A stretch of DNA of 39,224 nt from Bermanella sp049115935 (GTDB lineage: Bacteria > Pseudomonadota > Gammaproteobacteria > Pseudomonadales > Oceanobacteraceae): NCBI GenBank assembly GCA_049115935.1, contig JAGDZK010000062.1, positions 1 to 39,224 of the forward strand, read 5' to 3'. Of the stretch, positions 1 to 8,233 are shown piece by piece (within the stretch, counting starts at the first letter, position 1; each line of letters starts with the position of its first letter). The notes beneath the pieces are model-generated. The model worked only from the letters and a program-made list of their open reading frames with translations, was not told the origin of the DNA and did no database searches. Position numbers and translations under genes: made by a program.

Positions 1-349
1 TATTACCTGCTTACCTTTGTAGTCTCAGGTATACGTGTATACGCATTTCTGATCTGGACCACACCGGCACTGCTTACAATATTTAAAGGCTTTGTATTAC
101 CTGTTTGTCTTTCTTTAATCTTATAAAGATAGAGCAATTACTTATTTCTCTTCGCATTGGAAGCGGCTCGCAAGCCTGAAATAAGTGGCAGGCATCATAC
201 CAGTAAGTGTTTATGAGTCAATGGTTTACGTGCCTATTTTATAGCTTAGTGGGTGTATTAATTTTGGTCGTGGGGCAACCTCACCGTGAGATACAACCTT
301 AAAGCAGGGTAGGAGGGTGCCCCGCGCCCGATAAGAGTGAGAATCCCAA
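1..349. other. Non-coding region upstream of queA
   Basis: No convincing gene is seen here. The stretch holds a GTATAC-GT-GTATAC motif at 29-42 and a G-rich block at 265-281 (TGGTCGTGGGGCAACCT) that recurs with two mismatches at 6188-6204. A 29-codon reading frame (213-302) with a hydrophobic middle lacks a ribosome binding site and overlaps the repeated block, so I do not call it. No tRNA fold was recognised. Confidence 0.5.
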
Positions 350-378
350 TGGTCATGGCTTGGTCACTTAGGTATAAT
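350..378 (+). promoter_or_regulatory. Putative sigma-70 promoter of queA
   Basis: A perfect TATAAT lies at 373-378, with a weak -35-like TGGTCA at 350-355 and a 17-base spacer. Transcription would begin near 385, leaving a leader of about 26 nt before the chosen queA start at 411. The -35 match is poor, so only the -10 is strong. Confidence 0.5.
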
Positions 379-410
379 TTGCGGCCATTATTTGTCTTCC
401 TGTGTTGTCC

Positions 411-1478
411 ATGAAAACCAGTGATTTTACCTTTGATTTGCCCGATGAGCTGATCGCACGTTATCCACAGGCTGTGCGTTCGAGCAGTCGTCTGCTGTGC
501 CTGCAAGATAGCCTGCTTGCTCATAAGCAATTTACGGATTTGCTTGACCTGGTTGAGCCTGGCGATCTGATGGTATTTAACAATACCCGTGTTATTCCGG
601 CGCGCTTATTTGGTCAAAAAGAAAGTGGCGGCAAGTTAGAGGCGTTAATTGAGCGTGTGACATCCGACACCACAGCGTTAAGCCATATAAAATGCTCCCG
701 TGCGCCAAAAGCCGGTACGGTGATTATTTTAGAGGGCTTAGAGGTTGAGGTAACGGGGCGTCAAGACGCGTTATTCGAGCTGAGCTTTAAGTTAGACGCG
801 GGCACCACACTAGTGGATTGGTTAGAGCAAGTGGGCCATATGCCCTTGCCACCATATATGGAACGCGAAGACGAGTTAAGTGACCGCGAGCGTTACCAAA
901 CGGTTTACAACAAAAAGCCCGGTGCTGTGGCGGCACCAACCGCCGGTTTGCATTTTGACGATGCTTTTTTAGCGGCATTAAAACAAAAAGGTGTGAATAC
1001 CGCATTTGTTACCTTGCATGTGGGTGCAGGTACCTTCCAACCGGTTAAAGTAGATGATGTACACAGCCATAAAATGCACAGTGAATGGTTAGAAGTCAGC
1101 CAAGAAACCTGTGATGCCATTGCCCAAACCAAAACAGCGGGCAGGCGAGTAATCGCAGTGGGTACCACCAGTGTGCGCAGTTTAGAAAGCGCCAGTAATA
1201 CACCCGAGGCCTTAGCCGCAGGTAAGATTTTGCCTTACACAGGTGAGACAGAGATTTTTATTTTCCCAGGCTTCGAATTTAAAACCGTGGATGCTTTGGT
1301 AACCAATTTTCACCTGCCTGAGTCCACCTTGATTATGCTGGTCAGTGCCTTTGCTGGCCGTGGGCCAGTATTGAATGCCTATGACGAAGCAGTGAAAAAC
1401 CAATATCGCTTCTTTAGTTATGGCGATGCCATGTTCTTAACCAAGAACTTGGCGGCAAAAGATTTGTGGGATCAGTAA
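411..1478 (+). CDS. queA: S-adenosylmethionine:tRNA ribosyltransferase-isomerase QueA
   Basis: QueA transfers and isomerises the ribosyl part of AdoMet onto preQ1 in the wobble position of tRNA, giving epoxyqueuosine; it is a cytoplasmic enzyme. The 355-residue product aligns from memory with E. coli QueA along its whole length, including FNNTRVIPARLFG, GHMPLPPY, KPGAVAAPTAGLHFD, FVTLHVGAGTFQPV, VIAVGTTSVRSLE and FRFFSYGDAMF-like blocks. The frame is open from a GTG at 402, but the ATG at 411 gives the usual N-terminus (MKTSDFTFDLP) and is preferred. No strong Shine-Dalgarno is visible. The next gene, tgt, acts earlier in the same pathway, and the two are separated by about 100 nt carrying degenerate heptamer repeats. 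Confidence 0.97.
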   Translation: MKTSDFTFDLPDELIARYPQAVRSSSRLLCLQDSLLAHKQFTDLLDLVEPGDLMVFNNTRVIPARLFGQKESGGKLEALIERVTSDTTALSHIKCSRAPKAGTVIILEGLEVEVTGRQDALFELSFKLDAGTTLVDWLEQVGHMPLPPYMEREDELSDRERYQTVYNKKPGAVAAPTAGLHFDDAFLAALKQKGVNTAFVTLHVGAGTFQPVKVDDVHSHKMHSEWLEVSQETCDAIAQTKTAGRRVIAVGTTSVRSLESASNTPEALAAGKILPYTGETEIFIFPGFEFKTVDALVTNFHLPESTLIMLVSAFAGRGPVLNAYDEAVKNQYRFFSYGDAMFLTKNLAAKDLWDQ

Positions 1479-1535
1479 TTCCACTTTAAATAAACCTAGC
1501 CCGAGGTGACATAGGGTTTAACTTTCGCACTTTGC

Positions 1536-1563
1536 GTCTGACGTTTGACGTCTGGCGCCTGAC
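1536..1563 (+). repeat. Degenerate heptamer tandem repeat (4 units)
   Basis: Four consecutive 7-base units read GTCTGAC, GTTTGAC, GTCTGGC and GCCTGAC. They resemble the perfect GTCTAAC array at 12998-13067 and the ATCTAAC array at 29297-29331. The array lies between queA and the tgt ribosome binding site. Confidence 0.7.
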
Positions 1564-1580
1564 GATTTATAGGAATTGTC

Positions 1581-2708
1581 ATGAGCTTTATGAAATTTGA
1601 TTTAAAAAAGACCGAAGGCAAGGCCCGCCGTGGCACCTTAAGTTTCCCCCGTGGTGACATTCAAACCCCAGCGTTTATGCCTGTGGGCACCTACGGCAGT
1701 GTTAAGGGCATGTTGCCCCGCGATGTAAAAGACACCGGCGCTGAGATCATCTTAGGTAATACCTTTCACCTTTGGCTTCGCCCAGGTATCGACATTGTAA
1801 AAAGCGCCGGCAGCCTGCATAACTTTATGCAATGGGACAAGCCCATTCTAACCGACAGCGGCGGCTTCCAAGTATTCAGTCTGGGTAAGATGCGTAAAAT
1901 CACCGAAAAAGGTGTGACGTTTCGCAGCCCAGTGAATGGCGATAAAGTGGAATTAACTCCTGAAAAGTCCATGGAAATTCAAGCGGCTTTAGGTAGTGAT
2001 ATTGTGATGATCTTTGATGAGTGCACGCCTTACCCAGCTACCCACAAAGAAGCCAAAGACAGCATGGAAATGAGCTTGCGCTGGGCGAAACGCTCAAAAG
2101 ATGCTCATGGTGATAGTGAGTCTGCTTTGTTTGGTATCATCCAAGGTGGCATGTACGAAGATTTACGTGATGTCAGCCTTGCCGGTTTAACCGATATCGA
2201 ATTTGACGGTTACGCCATTGGTGGTTTATCCGTGGGCGAGCCTAAAGAAGACATGGTGCGTATCCTTGATCACCTGGCGCACAAAATGCCAGAAAACAAA
2301 CCACGCTACCTAATGGGCGTGGGCAAGCCAGAAGATTTGGTTGAAGGTGTGCGCCGTGGTGTGGATATGTTTGATTGTGTGATGCCAACCCGTAATGCAC
2401 GTAACAGCCATTTATTCATCGATACTGGTGTGTTGAAGTTGCGTAATGCCGCAAATAAAACCGATCACGGCCCAATTGATGAAACCTGTGACTGTTATAC
2501 CTGTCAGAACTTCAGCCGCGCGTATCTGCATCACTTAGATAAGTGTAAAGAGATTCAAGGCAGTACGTTAAACACGATTCATAACCTGCATTTCTATCAG
2601 ACGGTTATGGCGGGTTTGCGCAAGGCACTTGAAGAAGGTACATTGAGCGACTTTGTTGAAGAGTTCTATGCTAAGCGTGGTAAACCAGTACCGCCATTAG
2701 CTGATTAA
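1581..2708 (+). CDS. tgt: tRNA-guanine transglycosylase
   Basis: Tgt exchanges guanine-34 for preQ1 in tRNAs with GUN anticodons, the entry step of queuosine insertion. The 375-residue length matches bacterial Tgt. Visible motifs are the substrate-binding ILTDSGGFQVFSL with D92 (E. coli D89), FGIIQGG, the segment RRGVDMFDCVMPTRNARN holding the nucleophilic Asp, and the zinc site CDCYTC plus the His in NTIHNLHFY. The start is ATG 1581, with AGGA at 1571-1574; a second ATG at 1590 would give the MKFDL start seen in E. coli but sits too far from the ribosome binding site. It is followed by yajC, the common gammaproteobacterial order. Confidence 0.97.
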   Translation: MSFMKFDLKKTEGKARRGTLSFPRGDIQTPAFMPVGTYGSVKGMLPRDVKDTGAEIILGNTFHLWLRPGIDIVKSAGSLHNFMQWDKPILTDSGGFQVFSLGKMRKITEKGVTFRSPVNGDKVELTPEKSMEIQAALGSDIVMIFDECTPYPATHKEAKDSMEMSLRWAKRSKDAHGDSESALFGIIQGGMYEDLRDVSLAGLTDIEFDGYAIGGLSVGEPKEDMVRILDHLAHKMPENKPRYLMGVGKPEDLVEGVRRGVDMFDCVMPTRNARNSHLFIDTGVLKLRNAANKTDHGPIDETCDCYTCQNFSRAYLHHLDKCKEIQGSTLNTIHNLHFYQTVMAGLRKALEEGTLSDFVEEFYAKRGKPVPPLAD

Positions 2709-2732
2709 AAAGCAAACAGAATTATAAAAGTT

Positions 2733-2788
2733 AAGGGGAATGTGCCCCTTTGCCTTTAAATTGAAAAGATTCGCCCTTATTAAAGGGC
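2733..2788 (+). terminator. Two weak stem-loops between tgt and yajC
   Basis: AAGGGG/CCCCTT (2733-2738 with 2745-2750) and GCCCTT/AAGGGC (2773-2778 with 2783-2788) form two short hairpins. Neither has a proper T-run, so they may be partial terminators or processing sites rather than a full stop. A smaller hairpin, ACTCG-AAA-CGAGT at 2811-2823, abuts the yajC ribosome binding site AAGGA (2825-2829). Confidence 0.35.
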
Positions 2789-2835
2789 ATTAGATTTTAA
2801 TAAAAGCAGTACTCGAAACGAGTAAGGAAAACATC

Positions 2836-3195
2836 ATGTCTAAATTGACTCTACTATTAGCGGCATTTCTACCAGCCGCGGCATTTGCCGAAGGTGCACC
2901 AGCGGCAGCGGGCGGCGGTATTGAACAGCTTATCTTCTTGGGCGGTTTCGTATTAATTTTTTACTTCCTACTATGGCGTCCACAATCTAAGCGTGCAAAA
3001 GAGCACAAAGCATTGCTAGCGGCCCTAGAAAAGGGTTCTGAGGTGGTAACATCTGGCGGCATCCTTGGTCGTGTAACCAAAGTGACTGATGATTTTGCTA
3101 TCTTAAAAGTTGCTGAAGGCGTTGAACTACCGGTTCAAAAGCAAGCGGTTGCTGCTGTATTACCAAAAGGCACGATCAAGTCTGTTAACGAATAA
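2836..3195 (+). CDS. yajC: Sec translocon accessory subunit YajC
   Basis: YajC is a small single-pass inner-membrane protein that associates with SecDF. The 119-residue product has a signal-like N-terminus (residues 1-18), one transmembrane helix at about 30-46 (IEQLIFLGGFVLIFYFLLW), the typical WRPQSKRAKEHKALLAALEKG segment, and the VVTSGGILGRVTKV block, all standard for the family. AAGGA precedes ATG 2836. It lies directly before secD, as in most proteobacteria. Confidence 0.95.
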   Translation: MSKLTLLLAAFLPAAAFAEGAPAAAGGGIEQLIFLGGFVLIFYFLLWRPQSKRAKEHKALLAALEKGSEVVTSGGILGRVTKVTDDFAILKVAEGVELPVQKQAVAAVLPKGTIKSVNE

Positions 3196-3218
3196 TCTGA
3201 TTATTCGCACGGTCTATC

Positions 3219-3240
3219 ATCCCCGCCAAGTTGCGGGGAT
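3219..3240 (+). other. Intra-operon stem-loop between yajC and secD
   Basis: ATCCCCGC (3219-3226) pairs perfectly with GCGGGGAT (3233-3240) around a 6-nt loop. No T-run follows, so it is more likely an mRNA-stability or processing hairpin than a terminator; it could set the YajC to SecD ratio. Confidence 0.5.
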
Positions 3241-3329
3241 GTGTGCATTAAGAGCCATACAAAAATTTAAAACAATAAATGTCATTTGATCCACTCACTA
3301 TTGAGGCAGGGTCAGTCAGGAATCGACTT

Positions 3330-5195
3330 ATGCTCAATAAGTACCCCTTGTGGAAATATCTTCTCATCGTCATGGTTTGTGCCTTAGGGGTTATTTATTC
3401 CCTGCCAAACTTATATCCACCCGATGCAGCTGTACAAATAACACCCGCCAAGAGTGGTGATGCAGTTGATGAATACACCTTAAACAAGGCTTTATCGGCA
3501 CTTGATGATGCTGGTGTTGCATATTTTGGTGAAGAGCTGCAAGAAAGCAAAACGGCCCTTATTCGTATTGAAGATCCTGATTTACAACTACAAGCCAAAG
3601 GCCTGATTCAGCGTGAATTGGGTGACAACTTTATTGTGGCCCTTAACTTAGCGCCAACCACGCCACAATGGTTAATGGACATGGGTGCAGGCCCAATGAC
3701 ATTAGGCCTAGATTTAAGTGGCGGTGTGCACTTCTTAATGGAAGTGGACATGGAAGAATTCTTAAATCAGCGTGTCACCGGTTATCGCGATATGTTAAAG
3801 CGCAATTTCCGTGAACAAAAACTGCGTTACAAGCGTGTTGTTGCTGCAGATGAGCACCGCATTGATGTGAAATTCAGCAAAGAAGAAGTACGTGATGACG
3901 CCGAAAACTTTGTGCGTCGTGAATACCCAGAATTCCTAACAGAAACTATAGATAAAGAAGATGGCTTTTGGTTAGAACTACAATTAACCGCTGCCAAAAT
4001 AAAAGAATTTGAAGATTACGCCCTGAAGCAAAACTTAACCACCATACGTAATCGTGTGAATGAGTTAGGTGTGGCAGAGCCATTAGTTCAGCGCCAAGGT
4101 CGTAACCGCATCGTAATCGAATTACCAGGTGTGCAAGATACTGCTGCTGCGAAAAAAACCTTGGGTAAAGCCGCTAACCTTGAGTTTCGTTTAGAAGCCC
4201 TTTCAAGTGCTAGCCGTTTTAGCACGGAAGAATACACCTTTAAAGACCCTAGTCGTGGTCGTAATGCTCGTTTAGAAAAAGCCATCATTGTAACCGGTGA
4301 TAATGTTGCGGATGCGAAACCAAGCTTTGATCAAAATGGTCAGCCAATGGTTGAAATTACCCTAGACGGCACCGGCGGCGCCATGATGGGTCAAGTGACT
4401 AAAAAATCATTAAAGCGTCGCATGGCCGTATTGTTTGTTGAACACAAAGTACGTACCCGTTATGAAAACCAAGACGGCGAAGAAGTGGCGGTTGAAGACA
4501 AATACGTTGAGAAGAAAATTATATCACTTGCCACCATTCAAGGCGTTTTTGGTAGCAAATTTCAGGTAACCGGTTTAGAAGGCCCAGAAGCTTCTGAACT
4601 TGCGTTATTACTTCGTGCAGGTGCACTTGCTGCGCCGATGTATTTTGTTGAAGAGCGCACAGTAGGCCCAAGCTTAGGTAAAGAAAATATTCAACTAGGT
4701 GTCAGCAGTGTACAAATTGGTCTGGCCATGGTGCTGATCTTTATGTTGGTTTATTACCGTGTGTTTGGTGTGGTTGCCAACATCGCATTGGCATTTAACT
4801 TAACTATGTTGCTGGCAGTTATGTCGGTGATTGGTGCCACGTTAACCTTGCCTGGTATTGCCGGTATCGTATTAACCGTTGGTATGGCGGTGGATGCAAA
4901 CGTGCTCATATTTGCGCGTATACGCGAAGAATTAAAAGCGGGCTTGAATCCTCAGCAAGCCATTCATAGTGGTTACGATAAAGCGTTTTTAACCATTTTA
5001 GATGCCAACATAACCACATTAATTGTTGCTGTTATCTTATTTGCAGTGGGCACTGGACCTGTTAAAGGTTTTGCTGTGACACTAAGCATCGGTATTATCA
5101 CCTCAATGTTTACGGCCATCGTTTTAACCCGTGCCATGATCAATATGATTTATGGTGGTCGTCGTGTTGAAAAATTATCTATTGGGGGCGTTTAA
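3330..5195 (+). CDS. secD: Protein translocase subunit SecD
   Basis: SecD with SecF uses the proton motive force to help complete protein export across the inner membrane. The product from ATG 3330 is 621 residues (E. coli about 615). It shows the first helix after MLNKYPLWKYLLI, the large periplasmic P1 region, the D1 motif LGLDLSGGVHFLMEVD, and five C-terminal helices with the conserved GMAVDANVLIFARIREE. The frame is open from an ATG at 3279, but 3330 gives the family N-terminus and has AGGA at 3318-3321, so it is preferred. SecF starts 2 nt after the stop, indicating coupled expression. Confidence 0.97.
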   Translation: MLNKYPLWKYLLIVMVCALGVIYSLPNLYPPDAAVQITPAKSGDAVDEYTLNKALSALDDAGVAYFGEELQESKTALIRIEDPDLQLQAKGLIQRELGDNFIVALNLAPTTPQWLMDMGAGPMTLGLDLSGGVHFLMEVDMEEFLNQRVTGYRDMLKRNFREQKLRYKRVVAADEHRIDVKFSKEEVRDDAENFVRREYPEFLTETIDKEDGFWLELQLTAAKIKEFEDYALKQNLTTIRNRVNELGVAEPLVQRQGRNRIVIELPGVQDTAAAKKTLGKAANLEFRLEALSSASRFSTEEYTFKDPSRGRNARLEKAIIVTGDNVADAKPSFDQNGQPMVEITLDGTGGAMMGQVTKKSLKRRMAVLFVEHKVRTRYENQDGEEVAVEDKYVEKKIISLATIQGVFGSKFQVTGLEGPEASELALLLRAGALAAPMYFVEERTVGPSLGKENIQLGVSSVQIGLAMVLIFMLVYYRVFGVVANIALAFNLTMLLAVMSVIGATLTLPGIAGIVLTVGMAVDANVLIFARIREELKAGLNPQQAIHSGYDKAFLTILDANITTLIVAVILFAVGTGPVKGFAVTLSIGIITSMFTAIVLTRAMINMIYGGRRVEKLSIGGV

Positions 5196-5197
5196 CC

Positions 5198-6118
5198 ATG
5201 AGTGAAATTAAAGATATGAACTTCATGGGTGTGCGCAAAGTTGCTGCGGCCCTATCTATTGCCTTAATTTTGATTTCAATCGGCTCGCTGATTTTCCAAG
5301 GTTTAAAATTAGGCTTAGATTTTACCGGCGGCACCTTAATTGAAGTGGCCTATGAAACCAATGCCAATGTAAATGAGATTCGTAAAGCGCTAGAAGTAAA
5401 TGGCTACGAAGATGTCACTGTACAACACTTTGGTAGCGAAGAAGACGTACTGGTACGCATGAAAGAAGCGTACCGTGCAAACTTGGGTGATGAAGTACTG
5501 CTTGTATTGCAAAATGCATCTGAAGAAGAAGTGGTTTTGCGTCGAGCTGAATTTGTAGGCTCCCAAGTCGGTGAAGAATTACGCGACGAAGGCGGCTTGG
5601 CACTATTGTTAGCCCTTGCAGTTGTGATGATTTACGTAGCCGCGCGTTTCCAGTTTAAGTTTTCAGTGGGTGCTGTGGTTGCGTTAATGCACGACGTGAT
5701 CATTATTCTAGGTTTCTTCAGTTTGATGCAAATCGAGTTTGATTTAACTGTATTAGCGGCATTGCTTGCTGTAATCGGTTATTCACTTAACGATACCATT
5801 GTTGTGGCGGACCGGATTCGTGAAAACTTCCGTATCATCCGTCAAATGCAACCAATTGATGTGATTAACCGCTCGTTAACACAAACCCTTGGCCGTACCT
5901 TGGTAACGTCATTAACCACGTTATTAGTATTACTGGCATTGTTATGGGTAGGCGGTGAACTGATTCATAACTTCGCACTAGCCTTAACCATTGGTGTGGT
6001 TGTGGGTACGTATTCTTCGATTTATGTGTCAGCAAATATTTTACTGTTCATGGAAATCAGCCGTGAAGATTTATTGCCACCAGAAGAAAAAGACGAAGAG
6101 TTAGACGACCGTCCATAA
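5198..6118 (+). CDS. secF: Protein translocase subunit SecF
   Basis: SecF is the second half of the RND-type SecDF complex. The 306-residue product has one N-terminal helix (about 11-30), the D1 motif LGLDFTGGTLIEV, a periplasmic domain, and five C-terminal helices with VGSQVGEELRD, ALMHDVIIILG and GYSLNDTIVVADRIREN. The C-terminus is an acidic tail rich in E and D. It is slightly shorter than E. coli SecF (323). It ends the yajC-secD-secF unit and is followed by a strong terminator. Confidence 0.97.
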   Translation: MSEIKDMNFMGVRKVAAALSIALILISIGSLIFQGLKLGLDFTGGTLIEVAYETNANVNEIRKALEVNGYEDVTVQHFGSEEDVLVRMKEAYRANLGDEVLLVLQNASEEEVVLRRAEFVGSQVGEELRDEGGLALLLALAVVMIYVAARFQFKFSVGAVVALMHDVIIILGFFSLMQIEFDLTVLAALLAVIGYSLNDTIVVADRIRENFRIIRQMQPIDVINRSLTQTLGRTLVTSLTTLLVLLALLWVGGELIHNFALALTIGVVVGTYSSIYVSANILLFMEISREDLLPPEEKDEELDDRP

Positions 6119-6141
6119 TGGTTTAGCTTTTCAAGTTTCAA

Positions 6142-6176
6142 AAAGCCCTGATGTGTAAGCATCAGGGCTTTTTTTT
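6142..6176 (+). terminator. Rho-independent terminator after secF
   Basis: AAAGCCCTGATG (6142-6153) pairs with CATCAGGGCTTT (6160-6171) around a 6-nt loop and runs into eight T's. It closes the sec operon. Confidence 0.92.
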
Positions 6177-6417
6177 GCTTTAAAAATCGGTCGCGGGGCA
6201 ACCTTGTAGAGATGCAAAGTATTCAGTGGCAGTGAAACCTGCTCGCGACAGCCGCAACCGACCCACATATAAAGTAGGGAGCCATATTGGCAGGGTTAAG
6301 CATTCATCAGGTTGAGAGTCAAAGTTGACATCTCACGCCAAAAAGTGGATTCACAGGTCAAGATTGCCTTGCTCAATATGCGTATCTTATGCAGATTAGA
6401 GTTTTGTAGGCAGTATC
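6177..6417. repeat. Intergenic region with G-rich repeat block
   Basis: No gene is seen. CGGTCGCGGGGCAACCT at 6188-6204 matches 265-281 in 15 of 17 positions; both copies are followed by an AGAT-rich stretch and then an A/G-rich (AAAGYAGGG) block, so they may be members of one short intergenic family. GTCGCG near 6191 and CGCGAC near 6244 are inverted relative to each other and could pair. A promoter for the following operon should lie here but no clear -35/-10 pair was found. Confidence 0.4.
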
Positions 6418-7221
6418 ATGAGGCAATCAGAGCAAAAAGTAATATTGATTACAGGCGCCGCCAGTGGTTTAGGTTGGTCATTAACCCAAGGTTACCATGC
6501 CATGGGTTATGCCGTTGTTATGGTGGACATTCAAGCCAAGCTTTTAGCTGAGCGAGTGATGACGCTAAATGCACCTGAATCTATTTTTAGCCTAGTGGTT
6601 GATATTACCGATACTCAAGCTATTTATGATTTAGCCGATCAAGTTCAACAAAAATTCGGTCGTTTAGATGTGCTTATTAATAACGCAGGTATCACTCATC
6701 GCTCATTAGTTGAAAAAACCGACCCTCAAGTGTTTAAAAAAGTGATGGCGGTGGATTATCAAGGGCCGGTTGAACTGACCCTAGCCTTAATAGAATTACT
6801 TAAAACATCAAAAGGCACCATAATTAATGTCAGTTCAATGGCTGGCTGGATGCCGGTACTTGGACGAGCAGGTTATTGTGCAGCTAAGAGTGCGTTACAC
6901 CAATTTTTTGAAGTTATGCGATGCGAAATTCGTCAGCATGATGTAAACATTTTAATGGTTTACCCTAGCTTTTTAGATACCCCCATTGAAACCAATGCCC
7001 TTGGTCATGACGGCAATAAAGCCACACACAAACGTTCAATGGTTGGCGGCATGGGGTCGGCGGATGATGTTGCTGAACGCATTATAAACGCTTACAAAAA
7101 CGGTAAAGAGCGATTGTTCCCCGATAAATTTACGTGGTTTGCTTCTGTGCTTTATAAAATTATGCCGAATACTTTTTTAAAGGGCATGACAAAGAAATTT
7201 TCCAGTGAATTAAGTTCTTAA
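6418..7221 (+). CDS. Short-chain dehydrogenase/reductase (SDR)
   Basis: A classical SDR oxidoreductase of 267 residues with a Rossmann fold. The cofactor loop is TGAASGLG (12-19), the structural NNAG is at 88-91, and the catalytic set is S140, Y153 and K157 (SSMAGWMPVLGRAGYCAAK). Asp37 after the second strand (VVMVD) favours NAD over NADP, which is inference. The C-terminal part (FTWFASVLYKIMPNTFLKGMTKK) resembles SDRs acting on hydrophobic substrates near membranes. The substrate cannot be told from sequence. ATG 6418 follows a weak AGG. It is first in a same-strand group with a BASS symporter, a TauE-type permease and an amidohydrolase. Confidence 0.9.
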   Translation: MRQSEQKVILITGAASGLGWSLTQGYHAMGYAVVMVDIQAKLLAERVMTLNAPESIFSLVVDITDTQAIYDLADQVQQKFGRLDVLINNAGITHRSLVEKTDPQVFKKVMAVDYQGPVELTLALIELLKTSKGTIINVSSMAGWMPVLGRAGYCAAKSALHQFFEVMRCEIRQHDVNILMVYPSFLDTPIETNALGHDGNKATHKRSMVGGMGSADDVAERIINAYKNGKERLFPDKFTWFASVLYKIMPNTFLKGMTKKFSSELSS

Positions 7222-7247
7222 AAAACAATAAAAACAATAAAAACAAT
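7221..7247 (+). repeat. Three tandem copies of AAAAACAAT
   Basis: A perfect 9-bp unit is repeated three times (7221-7229, 7230-7238, 7239-7247) directly before the ribosome binding site AGAGGG (7251-7256) of the symporter gene at 7263. It overlaps the stop codon of the SDR gene. Confidence 0.8.
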
Positions 7248-7262
7248 AAAAGAGGGCAGAGT

Positions 7263-8195
7263 ATGGATCCAGTAACCATCGAGTTTAATCCCGAAAGCTT
7301 GATCGCATTAAACGTCATGATTGCGATTATGATGTTTGGTGTATCACTTGAATTAAGAGCATCAGACTTTAAACGTATTTTACTTAATCCTAAAGCACCC
7401 ATGATAGGCATGTTCAGTCAGTTTTTGTTACTGCCAGCGGTTACGTGTTTGGTGACCATTGCATTGAATATTGACCCAATGTTATCACTGGGCATGATTT
7501 TAGTGGCTTCATGCCCTGGTGGTACTTTCTCAAATATTATGACATGGATGGCAAAAGGTAATGTAGCTGTCTCGGTCAGTATGACTGGGGTTTCAAGTAT
7601 TGCAGCCAGTATCATGACACCATTTAACTTTTCGCTTTATGCTTTTTTAAACCCAAATACTCGTCCGTTATTAACTGAAATTTCAATGGATCCTGTGGGT
7701 TTACTTTTATTGGTCCTGTTAGTGCTTGGTGTGCCGTTGGCACTGGGTATGTTTATCGGGCCGAAATTTCCTGATTTATCAAAGAAAATAGAAAAACCTT
7801 TAAAAGTATTTGCCATGATCTTAATGATGGCATTGGCAGGCATCGCCTTTGCAAAAAATACTAAACAATTTTTAGAGTATTTTGATTTGTTCTTTTGGTT
7901 GGTTGTCGCTCATAACGCCATCGCCATTACCATCGGTTATGTGGGGGCCATGCTAGCTAAGCTGCCAGTGGCTGATCGTCGTGCCATTGCATTAGAAGTG
8001 GGAATTCAAAACGGTGCGCTTGCTTTAGTGATTATTTTCACATTCTTCCCGCAGGCATCGGGCATGTTGTTAATCGCAGCATTTTGGGGTGTGTGGCATT
8101 TAGTGAGCGGGTTAACGCTTTCGTTTATTTGGTCTCGTATGCCTATCAAAGACGGCAGTGCTCAGTTAAGCGAAGCGAATACCGTAAAAGCATAA
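7263..8195 (+). CDS. Bile acid:sodium symporter (BASS) family transporter
   Basis: A polytopic inner-membrane protein of 310 residues with about nine to ten hydrophobic segments. The pattern MMFGVSLELRASDFKRI, GMFSQFLLLPAVTCL and the segment ASCPGGTFSNIMTWMAKGNVAVSVSM is characteristic of the SBF/BASS family, whose members move organic anions with sodium. A second crossover segment, LEVGIQNGALALVIIF, is also typical. The substrate is not predictable; bile acids are only the family name, and pantoate, pyruvate or other carboxylates are equally possible. AGAGGG precedes ATG 7263. Its position between an SDR and an amidohydrolase suggests uptake of the operon's substrate. Confidence 0.9.
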   Translation: MDPVTIEFNPESLIALNVMIAIMMFGVSLELRASDFKRILLNPKAPMIGMFSQFLLLPAVTCLVTIALNIDPMLSLGMILVASCPGGTFSNIMTWMAKGNVAVSVSMTGVSSIAASIMTPFNFSLYAFLNPNTRPLLTEISMDPVGLLLLVLLVLGVPLALGMFIGPKFPDLSKKIEKPLKVFAMILMMALAGIAFAKNTKQFLEYFDLFFWLVVAHNAIAITIGYVGAMLAKLPVADRRAIALEVGIQNGALALVIIFTFFPQASGMLLIAAFWGVWHLVSGLTLSFIWSRMPIKDGSAQLSEANTVKA

Positions 8196-8233
8196 ACAAT
8201 CAGCCCACTCTGTGGGTGTCATGAGAGAGCGTT

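Noticed and set aside
213..302. 29-codon frame with a hydrophobic middle upstream of queA
   Set aside because: There is no ribosome binding site and it overlaps a repeated G-rich block.
258..530. Minus-strand frame of 90 codons across the queA 5' end
   Set aside because: It overlaps queA and its promoter and has no family resemblance; it is an antisense shadow.
6312..6551. 79-codon plus-strand frame overlapping the start of the SDR gene
   Set aside because: It is out of frame with the SDR, which has a complete Rossmann motif; the N-terminal part is non-coding.
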